A DNA stretch of 64,000 nt from Allobosea sp. CRIB-10 (lineage in GTDB: Bacteria; Pseudomonadota; Alphaproteobacteria; Rhizobiales; Beijerinckiaceae). The notes under the pieces were generated by a model. The model did no database searches. It had not been told where the DNA came from and saw only the letters and a list, made by a program, of their open reading frames with translations. Shown piece by piece: positions 38,292 to 46,026 of this stretch. Location of the stretch: NCBI RefSeq assembly GCF_900112185.1, contig NZ_FOKP01000002.1, positions 372,001-436,000 of the forward strand, read 5' to 3'. The first letter of the stretch is position 1. Each line of letters begins with the position of its first letter. Position numbers and translations under genes: made by a program.

Positions 38292-40094
38292 TCAGAGGAC
38301 CTTGGCGAGGAATTCGCGGGTGCGGGGATGGTCGGGCTCGGCCAGGACGCGGGCCGGCGGGCCGACTTCGAGGATGCGGCCGGCCTCCATGAAGACGACC
38401 TCGTCGGCTACCTCGCGCGCAAAGCCGATCTCATGGGTGACGATCACCAGCGTGGTGCCGGAGCGGGCGAGCTCCTTGATGACGTCGAGCACCTCGTTGA
38501 CCAGCTCGGGGTCGAGCGCCGAGGTCGGCTCGTCGAAGAGCAGGACCTTGGGCTTCAGCGCCAGCGCCCTGGCGATGGCGACGCGCTGCTGCTGGCCGCC
38601 GGAGAGCTGACGCGGATAGGCGTCGACCTTGTCGGCGAGGCCGACGCGGGCGAGCAGTTCGCGGGCCTCGGCCAAAGCCTGTTCGCGGGAGACGCCGCGC
38701 ACCGCGAGCGGTGCCTCGATGACATTCTCGATCGCGGTCAGGTGCGGGAACAGATTGAAGCTCTGGAAGACCATGCCGACATCGACGCGGCGCTTCAGGA
38801 TCTCGCCCTCCTTGAGCTCGTAGAGCGTATCGCAGTCCTGCCGGTAGCCGATCAGCTCGCCGTCGATGGCGATGAAGCCCTCGTCGACGCGCTCGAGATG
38901 GTTGATCGAGCGCAGCAGCGTGGACTTGCCGGAGCCGGACTGGCCGATGATCGCGGTGACGCTGCCGGGCCGCAGCGCCAGGCTGACATCGTCGAGCACC
39001 TTGAGCGGGCCGAAGCTCTTCGAGACATTGCTGATGCGGATCTCGCCGCCGGCACGCGGCGACAGGCTCGCCAGCGAAGGGGCTGCCGAAGCGGATGAGC
39101 CCGTCTGGGCCAGCGTGGCCTCGGTGCGACGCGCCGCGGCGGCATCACGCGAGCGGCCGAAGCGGGCCAGCGCCAAGCCGATCAGCGAGGGCGGCGGATT
39201 GCGCAGCGCGCCGCGCGAGTAATAGCGCTCGATATGGTGCTGGACGAAGGAGAGCACGCTGAGGATGACGAGGTACCAGACCGTCGCCACCATCAGGAGC
39301 GGGATCACTTCGAGATTGCGCCGGTAGATGATCTGGATGGTGTAGAACAGCTCCGGCAGCGCCAGGATGTAGACCTGGCTGGTGCCCTTCGCCAGCAGGA
39401 TGATCTCGTTGAAGCCGTTGGGCAGGATGGTGCGCATCGCCTGCGGCAGCACGATCCGCGAGAACTGGCGATGGCGCGGCAGGCCGAGCGCCGCGGCTGC
39501 CTCGTGCTGGCCCTGATCGACAGAGAGGATGCCGCCGCGCACGATCTCCGACGAGAAGGCGCCGGCATGCAGTGTCAGCCCGAGCACCGCCGCGAAGAAC
39601 GGCGTGATCAATTGTGTCGTCGACCAGGAGGCGAAGGTGATGTCGGTGAAGGGAACACCGAGCCAGACCGTCGAATAGAGATAGCCGAGATTATTGAGGA
39701 TCAGCAGCAGCACGATCAGCGGGATCGAGCGGAACAGCCAGACATAGGCGAAGGACAGCGAGGCCAGCAGCGGCGAGCCCGAGACGCGCGCCAAAGCGAG
39801 CCCGGTGCCGAGCAGGAAGCCCAAGACCGTGCCGAGCAAAGTGAGCAGCAGCGTGCGCGCCAGGCCCGCCAGCACCGGCTCGGCGAAGAACCATTCGGCA
39901 AAGACATCCCAGCCCCAGCGCGGATTGGAGAGGACCGAGTTCGCGACCGCGAAGATCACGACGACCGCGAAGGCGGTGCCGATCGTGCGGGCCGGATAGC
40001 GCGCCGGCACGATCTTGTAGCGGCTGAAATCGCGGGTCGGCGGTGTGCTATGGGCGCGCGTCGGCAGGCCCGCGAAATCGCTGGCGAGGCTCAT
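38292..40094 (-). CDS. fused ABC permease/ATP-binding protein, polar amino acid type
   Basis: One 600-residue protein joins a HisM/GlnP-type permease (about residues 40-310, with coupling loop QHEAAAALGLPRHRQFSRIVLPQAMR) to a complete HisP/GlnQ-type ATPase (about 350-600). The ATPase has Walker A GQSGSGKST around Lys390, signature LSGGQQQR, Walker B VLLFDEPTSALD and the H-loop VTHE. A linker of about 40 small residues separates them. Such fusions occur in a minority of amino-acid importers and fix a 1:1 stoichiometry; the dimer would form the whole membrane part. Together with the binding protein just downstream it makes a complete importer. Confidence 0.93.
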   Translation of the reverse strand: MSLASDFAGLPTRAHSTPPTRDFSRYKIVPARYPARTIGTAFAVVVIFAVANSVLSNPRWGWDVFAEWFFAEPVLAGLARTLLLTLLGTVLGFLLGTGLALARVSGSPLLASLSFAYVWLFRSIPLIVLLLILNNLGYLYSTVWLGVPFTDITFASWSTTQLITPFFAAVLGLTLHAGAFSSEIVRGGILSVDQGQHEAAAALGLPRHRQFSRIVLPQAMRTILPNGFNEIILLAKGTSQVYILALPELFYTIQIIYRRNLEVIPLLMVATVWYLVILSVLSFVQHHIERYYSRGALRNPPPSLIGLALARFGRSRDAAAARRTEATLAQTGSSASAAPSLASLSPRAGGEIRISNVSKSFGPLKVLDDVSLALRPGSVTAIIGQSGSGKSTLLRSINHLERVDEGFIAIDGELIGYRQDCDTLYELKEGEILKRRVDVGMVFQSFNLFPHLTAIENVIEAPLAVRGVSREQALAEARELLARVGLADKVDAYPRQLSGGQQQRVAIARALALKPKVLLFDEPTSALDPELVNEVLDVIKELARSGTTLVIVTHEIGFAREVADEVVFMEAGRILEVGPPARVLAEPDHPRTREFLAKVL

Positions 40095-40133
40095 GGCTGG
40101 TCTCGTTTTCTGTTGGTGCGGCGGGCGGCGCGA

Positions 40134-40667
40134 TCAGGCGGCGCTGACGGGCAACTGCTCGGCCAGCGGCCGCAGCCGGTAGGGCGCGACGGCTAGATCC
40201 TTCTCGAAGGCGAGCTTCTTGTAGATCTCGGGATCGACGGCGGGATCGAAGAGCGGCGTATAGCCGGTGCTGAGGTAGAGATCCCGCGCCTCGGGCTGGC
40301 GGAAGCCGGTGGTCAGGAAGATCTTGCCATAGCCCTGGCGCACGGCCTGCGCCTCCAGCTCCTCGACGACGCGCCGGGCCAGGCCCTGGCGGCGAAAGGC
40401 GCTGTCGGTCCACATCCGCTTCAGCTCGGCCGTCTGCGCGTCATAGCGCTTGAAGGCACCGCCGGCGATGGCGCGGCCGTCGCGCAGCAGCAGCACGAAA
40501 TTGCCCTCGGGGGGCGCGAACAGCGAGGCGGGATAGCGGCTCATCTCAGCGCCGGGCGGCTCGCCGAAATAACTGCCATAGCGCGTGGCGTATTCCCAGG
40601 TCAGCTGCTCGACCAGTGGCTGGGCGAGCGGGTCGAGCGGGGTGGTGTAGAAGAATTCGTCGGCCAT
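40134..40667 (-). CDS. GNAT family N-acetyltransferase
   Basis: Acetyl-CoA-dependent acyltransferase of 177 residues. The CoA-binding motif A is seen as MWTDSAFRRQGLARRVVEELE (R-R-Q-G-L-A at about 93-98) and the C-terminal YLSTGYTPL is typical of GNAT strands. A good ribosome site (GAGAGG) precedes the ATG. In the Bacillus yxe and ytm operons a GNAT enzyme N-acetylates an S-alkylcysteine so that a flavin monooxygenase can cleave it; the same neighbours here make that the leading hypothesis. Confidence 0.88.
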   Translation of the reverse strand: MADEFFYTTPLDPLAQPLVEQLTWEYATRYGSYFGEPPGAEMSRYPASLFAPPEGNFVLLLRDGRAIAGGAFKRYDAQTAELKRMWTDSAFRRQGLARRVVEELEAQAVRQGYGKIFLTTGFRQPEARDLYLSTGYTPLFDPAVDPEIYKKLAFEKDLAVAPYRLRPLAEQLPVSAA

Positions 40668-40717
40668 GGTATAGCCTCTCGGATCGCTGGGTTCTGGAAA
40701 CGGATTGTGCAGAGTTT

Positions 40718-42061
40718 TCAGCCGGCCTTGCGCGGCGCGGATGCCGGAGCGGTGCGCGCATTGCGGCTCTCGCGGCGCGGCAATCCGAGATGGTCGCGCA
40801 GCGTCTTGCCCGGCAGGTTGCGGTCGTAGACGCCGCGCGCCTCCAGCTCCGGAATGACCAGCTCGATGAAATCGTCGAGTCCCTGCCCGATCACCGGGAA
40901 GCCGAGAATGAAGCCGTCGGCTGTCTGCTTCTCGACGCGCTCCACCAGGATGTCGGCGATCTCCTGCACCGAGCCGATCAGGTCGGCGCGCGGGGTCGCA
41001 GCTTCCAGCGCCGCCTCGCGCAAGGTCTGGCGCTTCAATGCGGCAGTGCGCTTGATCCGGTCGGTGGTCGAGCGGAAGCTGTTCTTGCCGATCTCGCCGA
41101 GCTCCGGGAACGGGGCGTCAAGCGGATAGGCGCTGAAATCGTGATGGTCGAAGAAGCGGCCGAGATAGGCGAGCGCGTCATCGATCGAGACGAGATCGCG
41201 GATCGCCTGGTACTTGTCCTCGGCCTCCTGCCGGGTGCGCCCGACGATCGGCCCGGCGCTCGGGAAGATCTTGATGTCGTCCGCCAGCCGCCCCTGCGCG
41301 ATCGCACTGGTCTTGATGCTGCGATAGAAGGCCTGGCCCTCTTCCAGCGAGACATGGTTGGCGAAGACCGCATCGGCATGGCGGCCGGCGAGGCCGATGC
41401 CGGCATCCGAGGCGCCGGCCTGGAACAGCACCGGCTGGCCCTGCGGCGAGCGCTGGATGTTGAGCGGGCCCTCGACCTGGAAGAAGCGGCCCTTGTAGCC
41501 GAGCGTATGCAGCTTCTCGCGGTCGAAGAAGCGGCCGGTCTCGCGGTCGCGGACGAAGGCGTCGTCGTCCCAGGAATCCCAGAGGCCCTTGGCGATGTCG
41601 AGGTATTCATGCGCGATCTCGTAGCGCAGGGAATGCTCGGGATGCGGGCGGCCATAATTGCGGCCGGAACCCTCCAGCGGCGAGGTCACCGCATTCCAGC
41701 CGGCGCGCCCGCCGGAGATCAGGTCGAGCGAGGCGAATTGCCGGGCGATGGTGAAGGGGTCGCTATAGGAGGTCGAGACCGTGCCGACGAGGCCGAGCTT
41801 CTTCGTCACGATAGCCAGCGCCGAGAGGATGGTCAGCGGCTCGAACCGGTTGAGGAAATGCGGGATCGACTTTTCGTTGATGTAGAGCCCGTCGGCGACG
41901 AAGGCGAAGGCGATGCCGTTCTCTTCGGCCTTGCGGGCGTTGCGGATGAAGAAATCGAGATTGACGCTGGCATCGGGCGGATTGCTCGGGTGGCGCCAGG
42001 CGTTCATGTGGCTGCCGGGGCCCTGCAGCATCAGGCCGAAGGTGAGACGGGTCTTGCTCAT
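40718..42061 (-). CDS. FMNH2-dependent monooxygenase, NtaA/SnaA/DszA family
   Basis: Luciferase-like (LLM) flavin monooxygenase of 447 residues, the size of NtaA, DszA and Bacillus YxeK/CmoJ-type enzymes. Family stretches are GLMLQGPGSHMNAWRHP at the N-terminus, GRAGWNAVTSPLEGSGRNYG and PVLFQAGASDAGIGLAGRHADAVFAN. ATG 42061 is chosen because AGGAGA lies 7 bases before it. These enzymes use reduced FMN from a separate reductase (encoded at 43101) to cleave C-S or C-N bonds. Context favours a C-S bond in an imported amino-acid derivative. Confidence 0.9.
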   Translation of the reverse strand: MSKTRLTFGLMLQGPGSHMNAWRHPSNPPDASVNLDFFIRNARKAEENGIAFAFVADGLYINEKSIPHFLNRFEPLTILSALAIVTKKLGLVGTVSTSYSDPFTIARQFASLDLISGGRAGWNAVTSPLEGSGRNYGRPHPEHSLRYEIAHEYLDIAKGLWDSWDDDAFVRDRETGRFFDREKLHTLGYKGRFFQVEGPLNIQRSPQGQPVLFQAGASDAGIGLAGRHADAVFANHVSLEEGQAFYRSIKTSAIAQGRLADDIKIFPSAGPIVGRTRQEAEDKYQAIRDLVSIDDALAYLGRFFDHHDFSAYPLDAPFPELGEIGKNSFRSTTDRIKRTAALKRQTLREAALEAATPRADLIGSVQEIADILVERVEKQTADGFILGFPVIGQGLDDFIELVIPELEARGVYDRNLPGKTLRDHLGLPRRESRNARTAPASAPRKAG

Positions 42062-42078
42062 CGGTGTCTCCTGTCGGC

Positions 42079-43083
42079 TCAAGCCGCAAGCGCCGGCGCG
42101 TCGCCGGCCAGCAGCGTGATCGAGGCGAGGCGCTGCGCGGTCGCGGCGGCGGGCGTGTCGATGACGAATTCGGCGATGCCGAAGCGGGCCGAGAGTGCAT
42201 CGAGCTCGCGCCGGACATCCTCGGCCGTGCCGGCGAGGATGCTGGGGCGGCGGATCTCGGTGATGTAGGAGGCGGCCCCGGCCTGGCGGGCGAACTCGGC
42301 GGCCTGCTCCTCGCTGCCGAGATTGACGCTCTGACCGTTGTCGAGCGTCAGCCTGACGACGCGCAGCGGCTCGGTCAGCGCCCTAGCTTCCTCGGCGGTC
42401 GCGGCAGCGAGAGCCGCGATACCCAGCAGAGGCTGGTCCGTGGCGCCAGCGCTGGCATAGGCGCCGATGGCCGCCTCCAGCGCCTTCGGATCGCCGTTGA
42501 GCTGACCGGCAAAGACGAAACGCCAGCCGAGATCGGCCGCCAGCCGGGCGCTGTCTGGGCTGGCACCGAGCAGGAAGCGTTCAGGTGAAACGGGCGGCTT
42601 CGGCAGGGCTTGCGCGCCGGCCTGCGGATCACCCGCGTCTAGCGAGCCTGCGAGGAAGCCATCGAGTTCGGCCAGCAATGCCTCGAAGGAACGCGCGCGC
42701 TCCGGATCGTGCTGGACGCGCAGCGCTCTGGTCGAGAGCGGCAGGCCGCCCGGCGCCTTGCCGATGCCGAGATCGATGCGATCCGGCGCCAGCGCGGCGA
42801 GCAGGTTGAAGGTCTCGGCGACCTTGTAGGTGCTGTAATGCTGCAGGAGGACGCCGCCGGAACCGATGCGAATGCGACGGGTGCGGGCGATCAGATGCGC
42901 GACCAGAATCTCCGGCGCCGAGCTGGCGAGACCGGGAAAGCCGTGGTGCTCGGCGAGCCAGAAGCGACGATAGCCGAGCCGCTCGGCCGCCTGCGCCAGC
43001 GCGATGGTGCGCTGCAGGGCATCGACGGCGCTCTCGCCGTCGAGGATCGGGCTCTTGTCGAGCAGGCTTAGGGAATAGGCCAT
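42079..43083 (-). CDS. luciferase-like flavin monooxygenase, MsnO8-type
   Basis: Second LLM-class flavoprotein, 334 residues, of the shorter bacterial-luciferase/MsnO8 type: YSLSLLDKSPI at the start, RRFWLAEHHGFPGLASSAPEI near residue 40 and RIRIGSGGVLLQHYS near residue 70 are hallmarks. It lies between the flavin reductase and the NtaA-type enzyme in one operon. MsnO8-type proteins are frequent in sulfur-source operons but their reactions are poorly defined, so its exact role is open. Confidence 0.88.
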   Translation of the reverse strand: MAYSLSLLDKSPILDGESAVDALQRTIALAQAAERLGYRRFWLAEHHGFPGLASSAPEILVAHLIARTRRIRIGSGGVLLQHYSTYKVAETFNLLAALAPDRIDLGIGKAPGGLPLSTRALRVQHDPERARSFEALLAELDGFLAGSLDAGDPQAGAQALPKPPVSPERFLLGASPDSARLAADLGWRFVFAGQLNGDPKALEAAIGAYASAGATDQPLLGIAALAAATAEEARALTEPLRVVRLTLDNGQSVNLGSEEQAAEFARQAGAASYITEIRRPSILAGTAEDVRRELDALSARFGIAEFVIDTPAAATAQRLASITLLAGDAPALAA

Positions 43084-43100
43084 GGGATGTCTCGCCGGGC

Positions 43101-43694
43101 TCAGATGCCGCGCAGGCCGCAGGCCGTACGCGCCTCCTCGGCCATCCAGCCGAGGCGCTCATAATCGCCGCGCCAATAGACCAGCGCCGCATCGTCGCCG
43201 CCGAGCCGGACCTCGCGCACCCGGCCGATGACGATGGCGTGCGAATGCCGCTCGATCAGCTCCTCGACCTCGCAGTCGAGCGCGGCGAGCGCGCCCTCCA
43301 GCAGCGGCGCGCCGGTGACGCCGGTCGTCCAGCTCGCGCCGGCATAGCGCGCCTCGCCCTTCTCGCCGGCGCGGCCGGCGAAGCGGTCGGCGATCTGCTT
43401 TTGCGTCGCGTTGAGGAAATTCACGCCGAAGCTGCGGTGGCGGGCCAGCACCGGGAAGCTCGACGAACTCAGGTTCAGACCGAACATCACTGTCGGCGGC
43501 TCGGCCGAGAGCGAGGACAGCGAGGTGACGGTCAAGCCGGTGCGATCGGCGCCCTGCCCGGTCGTGATCACGCTGACGCCGCCGGCGAGATGGCGCAGCG
43601 CCGCCCGGAAGCTGGGGATCTGCGCCGGCGCTCCGATCCGCCCGGGTGGACGAGGAGCTGCAGCGGCGGAATCAACGAGCGAGACAACGGTCAT
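43101..43694 (-). CDS. flavin reductase family protein (FMN reductase partner)
   Basis: Flavin:NAD(P)H oxidoreductase of 197 residues with the FMN-binding split-barrel fold: FRAALRHLAGGVSVITTG, GLTVTSLSSLSAEPPTVMFGLN and SFGVNFL are the standard segments. It should supply FMNH2 to the two monooxygenases downstream. It is the first recognised gene of the operon (43694 to 37336); GAGG lies 5 bases upstream of its ATG. Its 5' region contains a small ORF and several hairpins described separately. Confidence 0.92.
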   Translation of the reverse strand: MTVVSLVDSAAAAPRPPGRIGAPAQIPSFRAALRHLAGGVSVITTGQGADRTGLTVTSLSSLSAEPPTVMFGLNLSSSSFPVLARHRSFGVNFLNATQKQIADRFAGRAGEKGEARYAGASWTTGVTGAPLLEGALAALDCEVEELIERHSHAIVIGRVREVRLGGDDAALVYWRGDYERLGWMAEEARTACGLRGI

Positions 43695-43797
43695 GAAGGC
43701 CTCGACTGACGAGAGGGCGCAGCGAGGCGCGCGCCGTCATGGGACGACGTTCCGGCACGGTTGGCCGGGGCGCTGGTGCTGCTGGAAGCGATGAATT

Positions 43798-43814
43798 CTG
43801 CGGTCAGACCGCAG
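43798..43814. promoter_or_regulatory. perfect 17-bp palindrome upstream of the flavin reductase gene
   Basis: CTGCGGTC-A-GACCGCAG, 43798-43814, is perfectly symmetrical and overlaps the stop codon of the small ORF read on the minus strand. It could be a hairpin in the leader transcript or a DNA-binding site. Confidence 0.4.
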
Positions 43815-43884
43815 GGCCAAGGATCAGAAGCATCGCAGCAGACTGCCGGATTGCCCCAAAATCGAACTTTCTGCACGATTTCAT
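43804..43884 (-). CDS. candidate small ORF / leader peptide, 26 aa
   Basis: A 26-codon frame beginning MKSCRKFDFG lies 110 bases upstream of the flavin reductase gene on the same strand. It has a well-spaced ribosome site (GGAGA, 7 bases before ATG 43884). That ribosome site lies in the 3' arm of a short hairpin, CTCCG-AGCA-CGGAG, so its access could be regulated. One cysteine codon occurs at position 4. No homologue is recognised. It may be a regulatory leader peptide, a small protein, or chance. Confidence 0.35.
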   Translation of the reverse strand: MKSCRKFDFGAIRQSAAMLLILGPAV

Positions 43885-43907
43885 CTGCGTGTCTCCGTGC
43901 TCGGAGC

Positions 43908-43924
43908 CCACGATTGCATCGTGG
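43908..43924. promoter_or_regulatory. palindrome CCACGAT-TGC-ATCGTGG
   Basis: Perfect 7-bp arms around TGC, located 24 bases upstream of the small ORF start on the minus strand. It could be an operator near the promoter of the S-compound operon or the first hairpin of its leader RNA. Confidence 0.35.
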
Positions 43925-44228
43925 TGCTTTTAGCATTGTTGACGCGGCGCAAGCTGCTCCAGCAAATCCCGCGACCGAACGCAGTCATCAACGTTCGATA
44001 CTGACATTCTTCCTGCGGAAATCATGCAGGGTCAATGAAATGTCTTTTCAAAGATGCGCCCAGTCGGAGGCGGAAGCGCTCGCCCTTTGCCGCCGGCACG
44101 GCAGGTTTCTGCTCCGGCAGCGGCAGCATCGTTCTCGACGCGAACCAGCACGTTGTCCCCACGTTTGTCCGCAGCGGCTGCCTCGTGGGGTTACAATATC
44201 CCTCCAGGCCCCGTCAGCGGAGGCGATC

Positions 44229-44921
44229 ATGCCCGAAGCCACCGACTACATCTGCGCCCGCCAGATGATGGTCGAGCAGCAACTGGTCGCCCGCGGCATT
44301 CGCCACGAGCGGGTGCTCGACGCGATGCGAGAGGTGCCGCGCGAGGCCTTCATCGCAGCCAATCTCGCGGAATTCGCCTATCACGACAGTCCGCTCCCAA
44401 TCGGCGAGGAGCAGACGATCTCACAACCCTATGTCGTCGCCCTGATGCTGGAAGCGGCTGCGATCGCTGCGCAGAACAAGGTGCTCGAAATCGGCGCCGG
44501 CTCGGGCTATGTCGCGGCGCTCCTTAGTCGCATGGCGCGCAAGGTCTACGCGATCGAGCGCCACTCTGGATTGGCGAAAGAGGCAACGAAGAGGCTGCAG
44601 CAGCTCGGCTACCACAACGCCGAGATCCTTTGCGCCGACGGCACAGCAGGTTTGCCCGTGGCGGCGCCGTTCGACGCGATCATCGTCTCTGCCGGCAGCC
44701 CCGACATCCCCGAAACCCTGAAGCGACAGCTCGCCATCGGCGGGCGTCTGGTCATCCCGGTGGGGCTCAGCGAGCACGGCCAGATGCTGATCAGGCTGAC
44801 CCGACAGGCCGAGGACGCTTTCGAGAGTGAACGCCTCGTGCCGGTCAGCTTCGTGCCGCTGATCGGCCGCTATGGCTGGGCAGCAGGACGCGAAGGATCG
44901 CCGGACAGGGGCGACATCTAG
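44229..44921 (+). CDS. pcm: protein-L-isoaspartate O-methyltransferase
   Basis: SAM-dependent repair enzyme that methylates isoaspartyl residues in aged proteins, 230 residues. Characteristic sequences are REVPREAFI near the N-terminus, the substrate-loop region PIGEEQTISQPYVVALM, the SAM-binding LEIGAGSGYVAALLSRM and LVIPVG. ATG 44229 follows GGAGG at 5 bases; the frame is open further upstream but without family sequence. It stands alone between two operons. The closing residues AGREGSPDRGDI are poorly conserved. Confidence 0.93.
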   Translation: MPEATDYICARQMMVEQQLVARGIRHERVLDAMREVPREAFIAANLAEFAYHDSPLPIGEEQTISQPYVVALMLEAAAIAAQNKVLEIGAGSGYVAALLSRMARKVYAIERHSGLAKEATKRLQQLGYHNAEILCADGTAGLPVAAPFDAIIVSAGSPDIPETLKRQLAIGGRLVIPVGLSEHGQMLIRLTRQAEDAFESERLVPVSFVPLIGRYGWAAGREGSPDRGDI

Positions 44922-45002
44922 TCTCGGCCTCTCATGACGATGGCGCGCCGCGATGCCAGGCTCGCCGTGAGCATCTGCTGGACAGCTCCCGAAAGTCGCC
45001 GG

Positions 45003-45030
45003 TTGACAGTTTTGCAATCGATTACATAAT
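45003..45030 (+). promoter_or_regulatory. sigma-70-like promoter with embedded LacI-type operator
   Basis: TTGACA (45003-45008), 16-base spacer and CATAAT (45025-45030) make a near-consensus promoter upstream of the epimerase/sugar-ABC operon. The 14-mer TGCAATCGATTACA (45013-45026) fills the spacer and fits the LacI-family pattern TGnAAnCGnTTnCA with central CG. A bound LacI protein would block RNA polymerase; the LacI gene at the end of this operon is the evident candidate. Confidence 0.75.
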
Positions 45031-45082
45031 CACTTTCGAAGCGGCTCCGCAGAATGAGCCGCCCAAGGGAGGAGTACTGATC

Positions 45083-45148
45083 ATGCGCATCAGCATCGTC
45101 GATTCATCGGCTTTTTCCGGCAGCGTGACCGCGCTGCGGCTGCGCTGA
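45083..45148 (+). CDS. candidate small ORF upstream of the epimerase gene, 21 aa
   Basis: A 21-codon frame beginning MRISIVDSSA follows a very strong ribosome site (AAGGGAGGAG at 45065-45074, 8 bases before the ATG) between the promoter at 45003 and the epimerase gene. It is in a different frame and ends 20 bases before the epimerase ATG, whose own ribosome site is weak. It could be a translated leader that couples translation into the operon, a remnant of a longer gene, or chance. No homologue is recognised. Confidence 0.4.
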   Translation: MRISIVDSSAFSGSVTALRLR

Positions 45149-45168
45149 GCGCCGTAAAGGTCCGGGCC

Positions 45169-46026
45169 ATGGTCCAGATCGGCTTCAACCTGCTGACGGT
45201 CGGCGGCTTCATCGACGAGGCGCATCTGCCCTTGTGCGAGCGCATCCGCGAGATCGGCTATGACGGGATCGAGATCCCGGTCTTCGAGGGTGATGTCGGC
45301 CAATATGAGAAGCTCGGCCGCCGCCTCGATGCGATCGGCCTGAAGCGCACCATCGTCACCATCGTCGCCGAGGACAGCAATCCGCTCTCGCCCGATCCGG
45401 CCATCCGCGAGAGGGCGCGTGAGCGCCATCGCTGGGCGGTCGATTGTGCCGCAGCGCTCGGCGCGAGCGTCATCGCCGGCCCTTATCATTCGCCGGTCGG
45501 TGTCTTCACCGGCGAAGGCCCGCGCGAGGACGAGCTCGCTCATCTCGCCGAAGCCCTGCATGCGATGGCGGATCATGCCGGCAAGGCCGGGATCGCGCTC
45601 TCGCTGGAGGCGATCAACCGCTTCGAATGCTACGTGCTGAACACGATGGAGGCCGCGTGCGCGCTGAAGGCGAAGGTGGCGCATCCGAACTTCGGCTACA
45701 TGTACGACAGCTTCCACGCCAATATCGAGGAGCGCGATCCCGTCGGCGCCTACACGCGCCACGCCCCCGAGATCAACCACATCCATCTCTCGGAGAACGA
45801 TCGCGGCATCGTCGGGCGTGGCCATGTGCCATGGGCGGAAACGTTCCGCGCCATCCGCGCCACCGGCTATGACGGCTGGCTGACGGTCGAGGCGTTCGGC
45901 CGGGCGCTGCCCTCGCTCGCCGCGGCGACGCGGGTCTGGCGCGACCTTTTCCCCGATCTCGACACGCTCCTCACCGAAAGCCACGACTTCATCCGGAGCG
46001 GCTGGGCGCAGGCGGGTGCCCCATGA
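45169..46026 (+). CDS. ketose 3-epimerase family protein (D-psicose/D-tagatose 3-epimerase-like)
   Basis: TIM-barrel sugar isomerase/epimerase of 285 residues. Metal-binding residues of Agrobacterium D-psicose 3-epimerase (Glu150, Asp183, His209, Glu244) have counterparts with a constant shift of three: Glu147 in SLEAINRFE, Asp180 in YMYDSFHANIEE, His206 in HIHLSEN and Glu241 in TVEAF. The enzyme should interconvert ketoses at C-3 in the cytoplasm. It is the first gene of a sugar ABC operon, overlapping the ATPase by ATGA, so the imported sugar is probably a rare ketose such as allulose. Hydroxypyruvate isomerase-like annotation is the alternative. Confidence 0.85.
   Translation: MVQIGFNLLTVGGFIDEAHLPLCERIREIGYDGIEIPVFEGDVGQYEKLGRRLDAIGLKRTIVTIVAEDSNPLSPDPAIRERARERHRWAVDCAAALGASVIAGPYHSPVGVFTGEGPREDELAHLAEALHAMADHAGKAGIALSLEAINRFECYVLNTMEAACALKAKVAHPNFGYMYDSFHANIEERDPVGAYTRHAPEINHIHLSENDRGIVGRGHVPWAETFRAIRATGYDGWLTVEAFGRALPSLAAATRVWRDLFPDLDTLLTESHDFIRSGWAQAGAP

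Larger units (their letters stand above)
43695..44228. other. 534-base divergent intergenic region
   Basis: The longest gap in the window separates the minus-strand S-compound operon from pcm and is visibly less GC-rich than the genes around it. It holds the small ORF at 43804-43884, the palindrome at 43798-43814, a hairpin CTCCG/CGGAG at 43893-43906, a 7-bp palindrome CCACGAT-TGC-ATCGTGG at 43908-43924, and a nested inverted repeat at 44157-44190 (CCCCACG/CGTGGGG enclosing GCAGCGGCTGC). No convincing complete sigma-70 promoter was found on either strand, and no other gene was recognised. Confidence 0.6.

Noticed and set aside
43761-44228. N-terminal extension of the pcm product or a separate plus-strand gene
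   Set aside because: The open frame upstream of 44229 has no family sequence or ribosome site, and the length from 44229 matches known Pcm proteins apart from a short tail.
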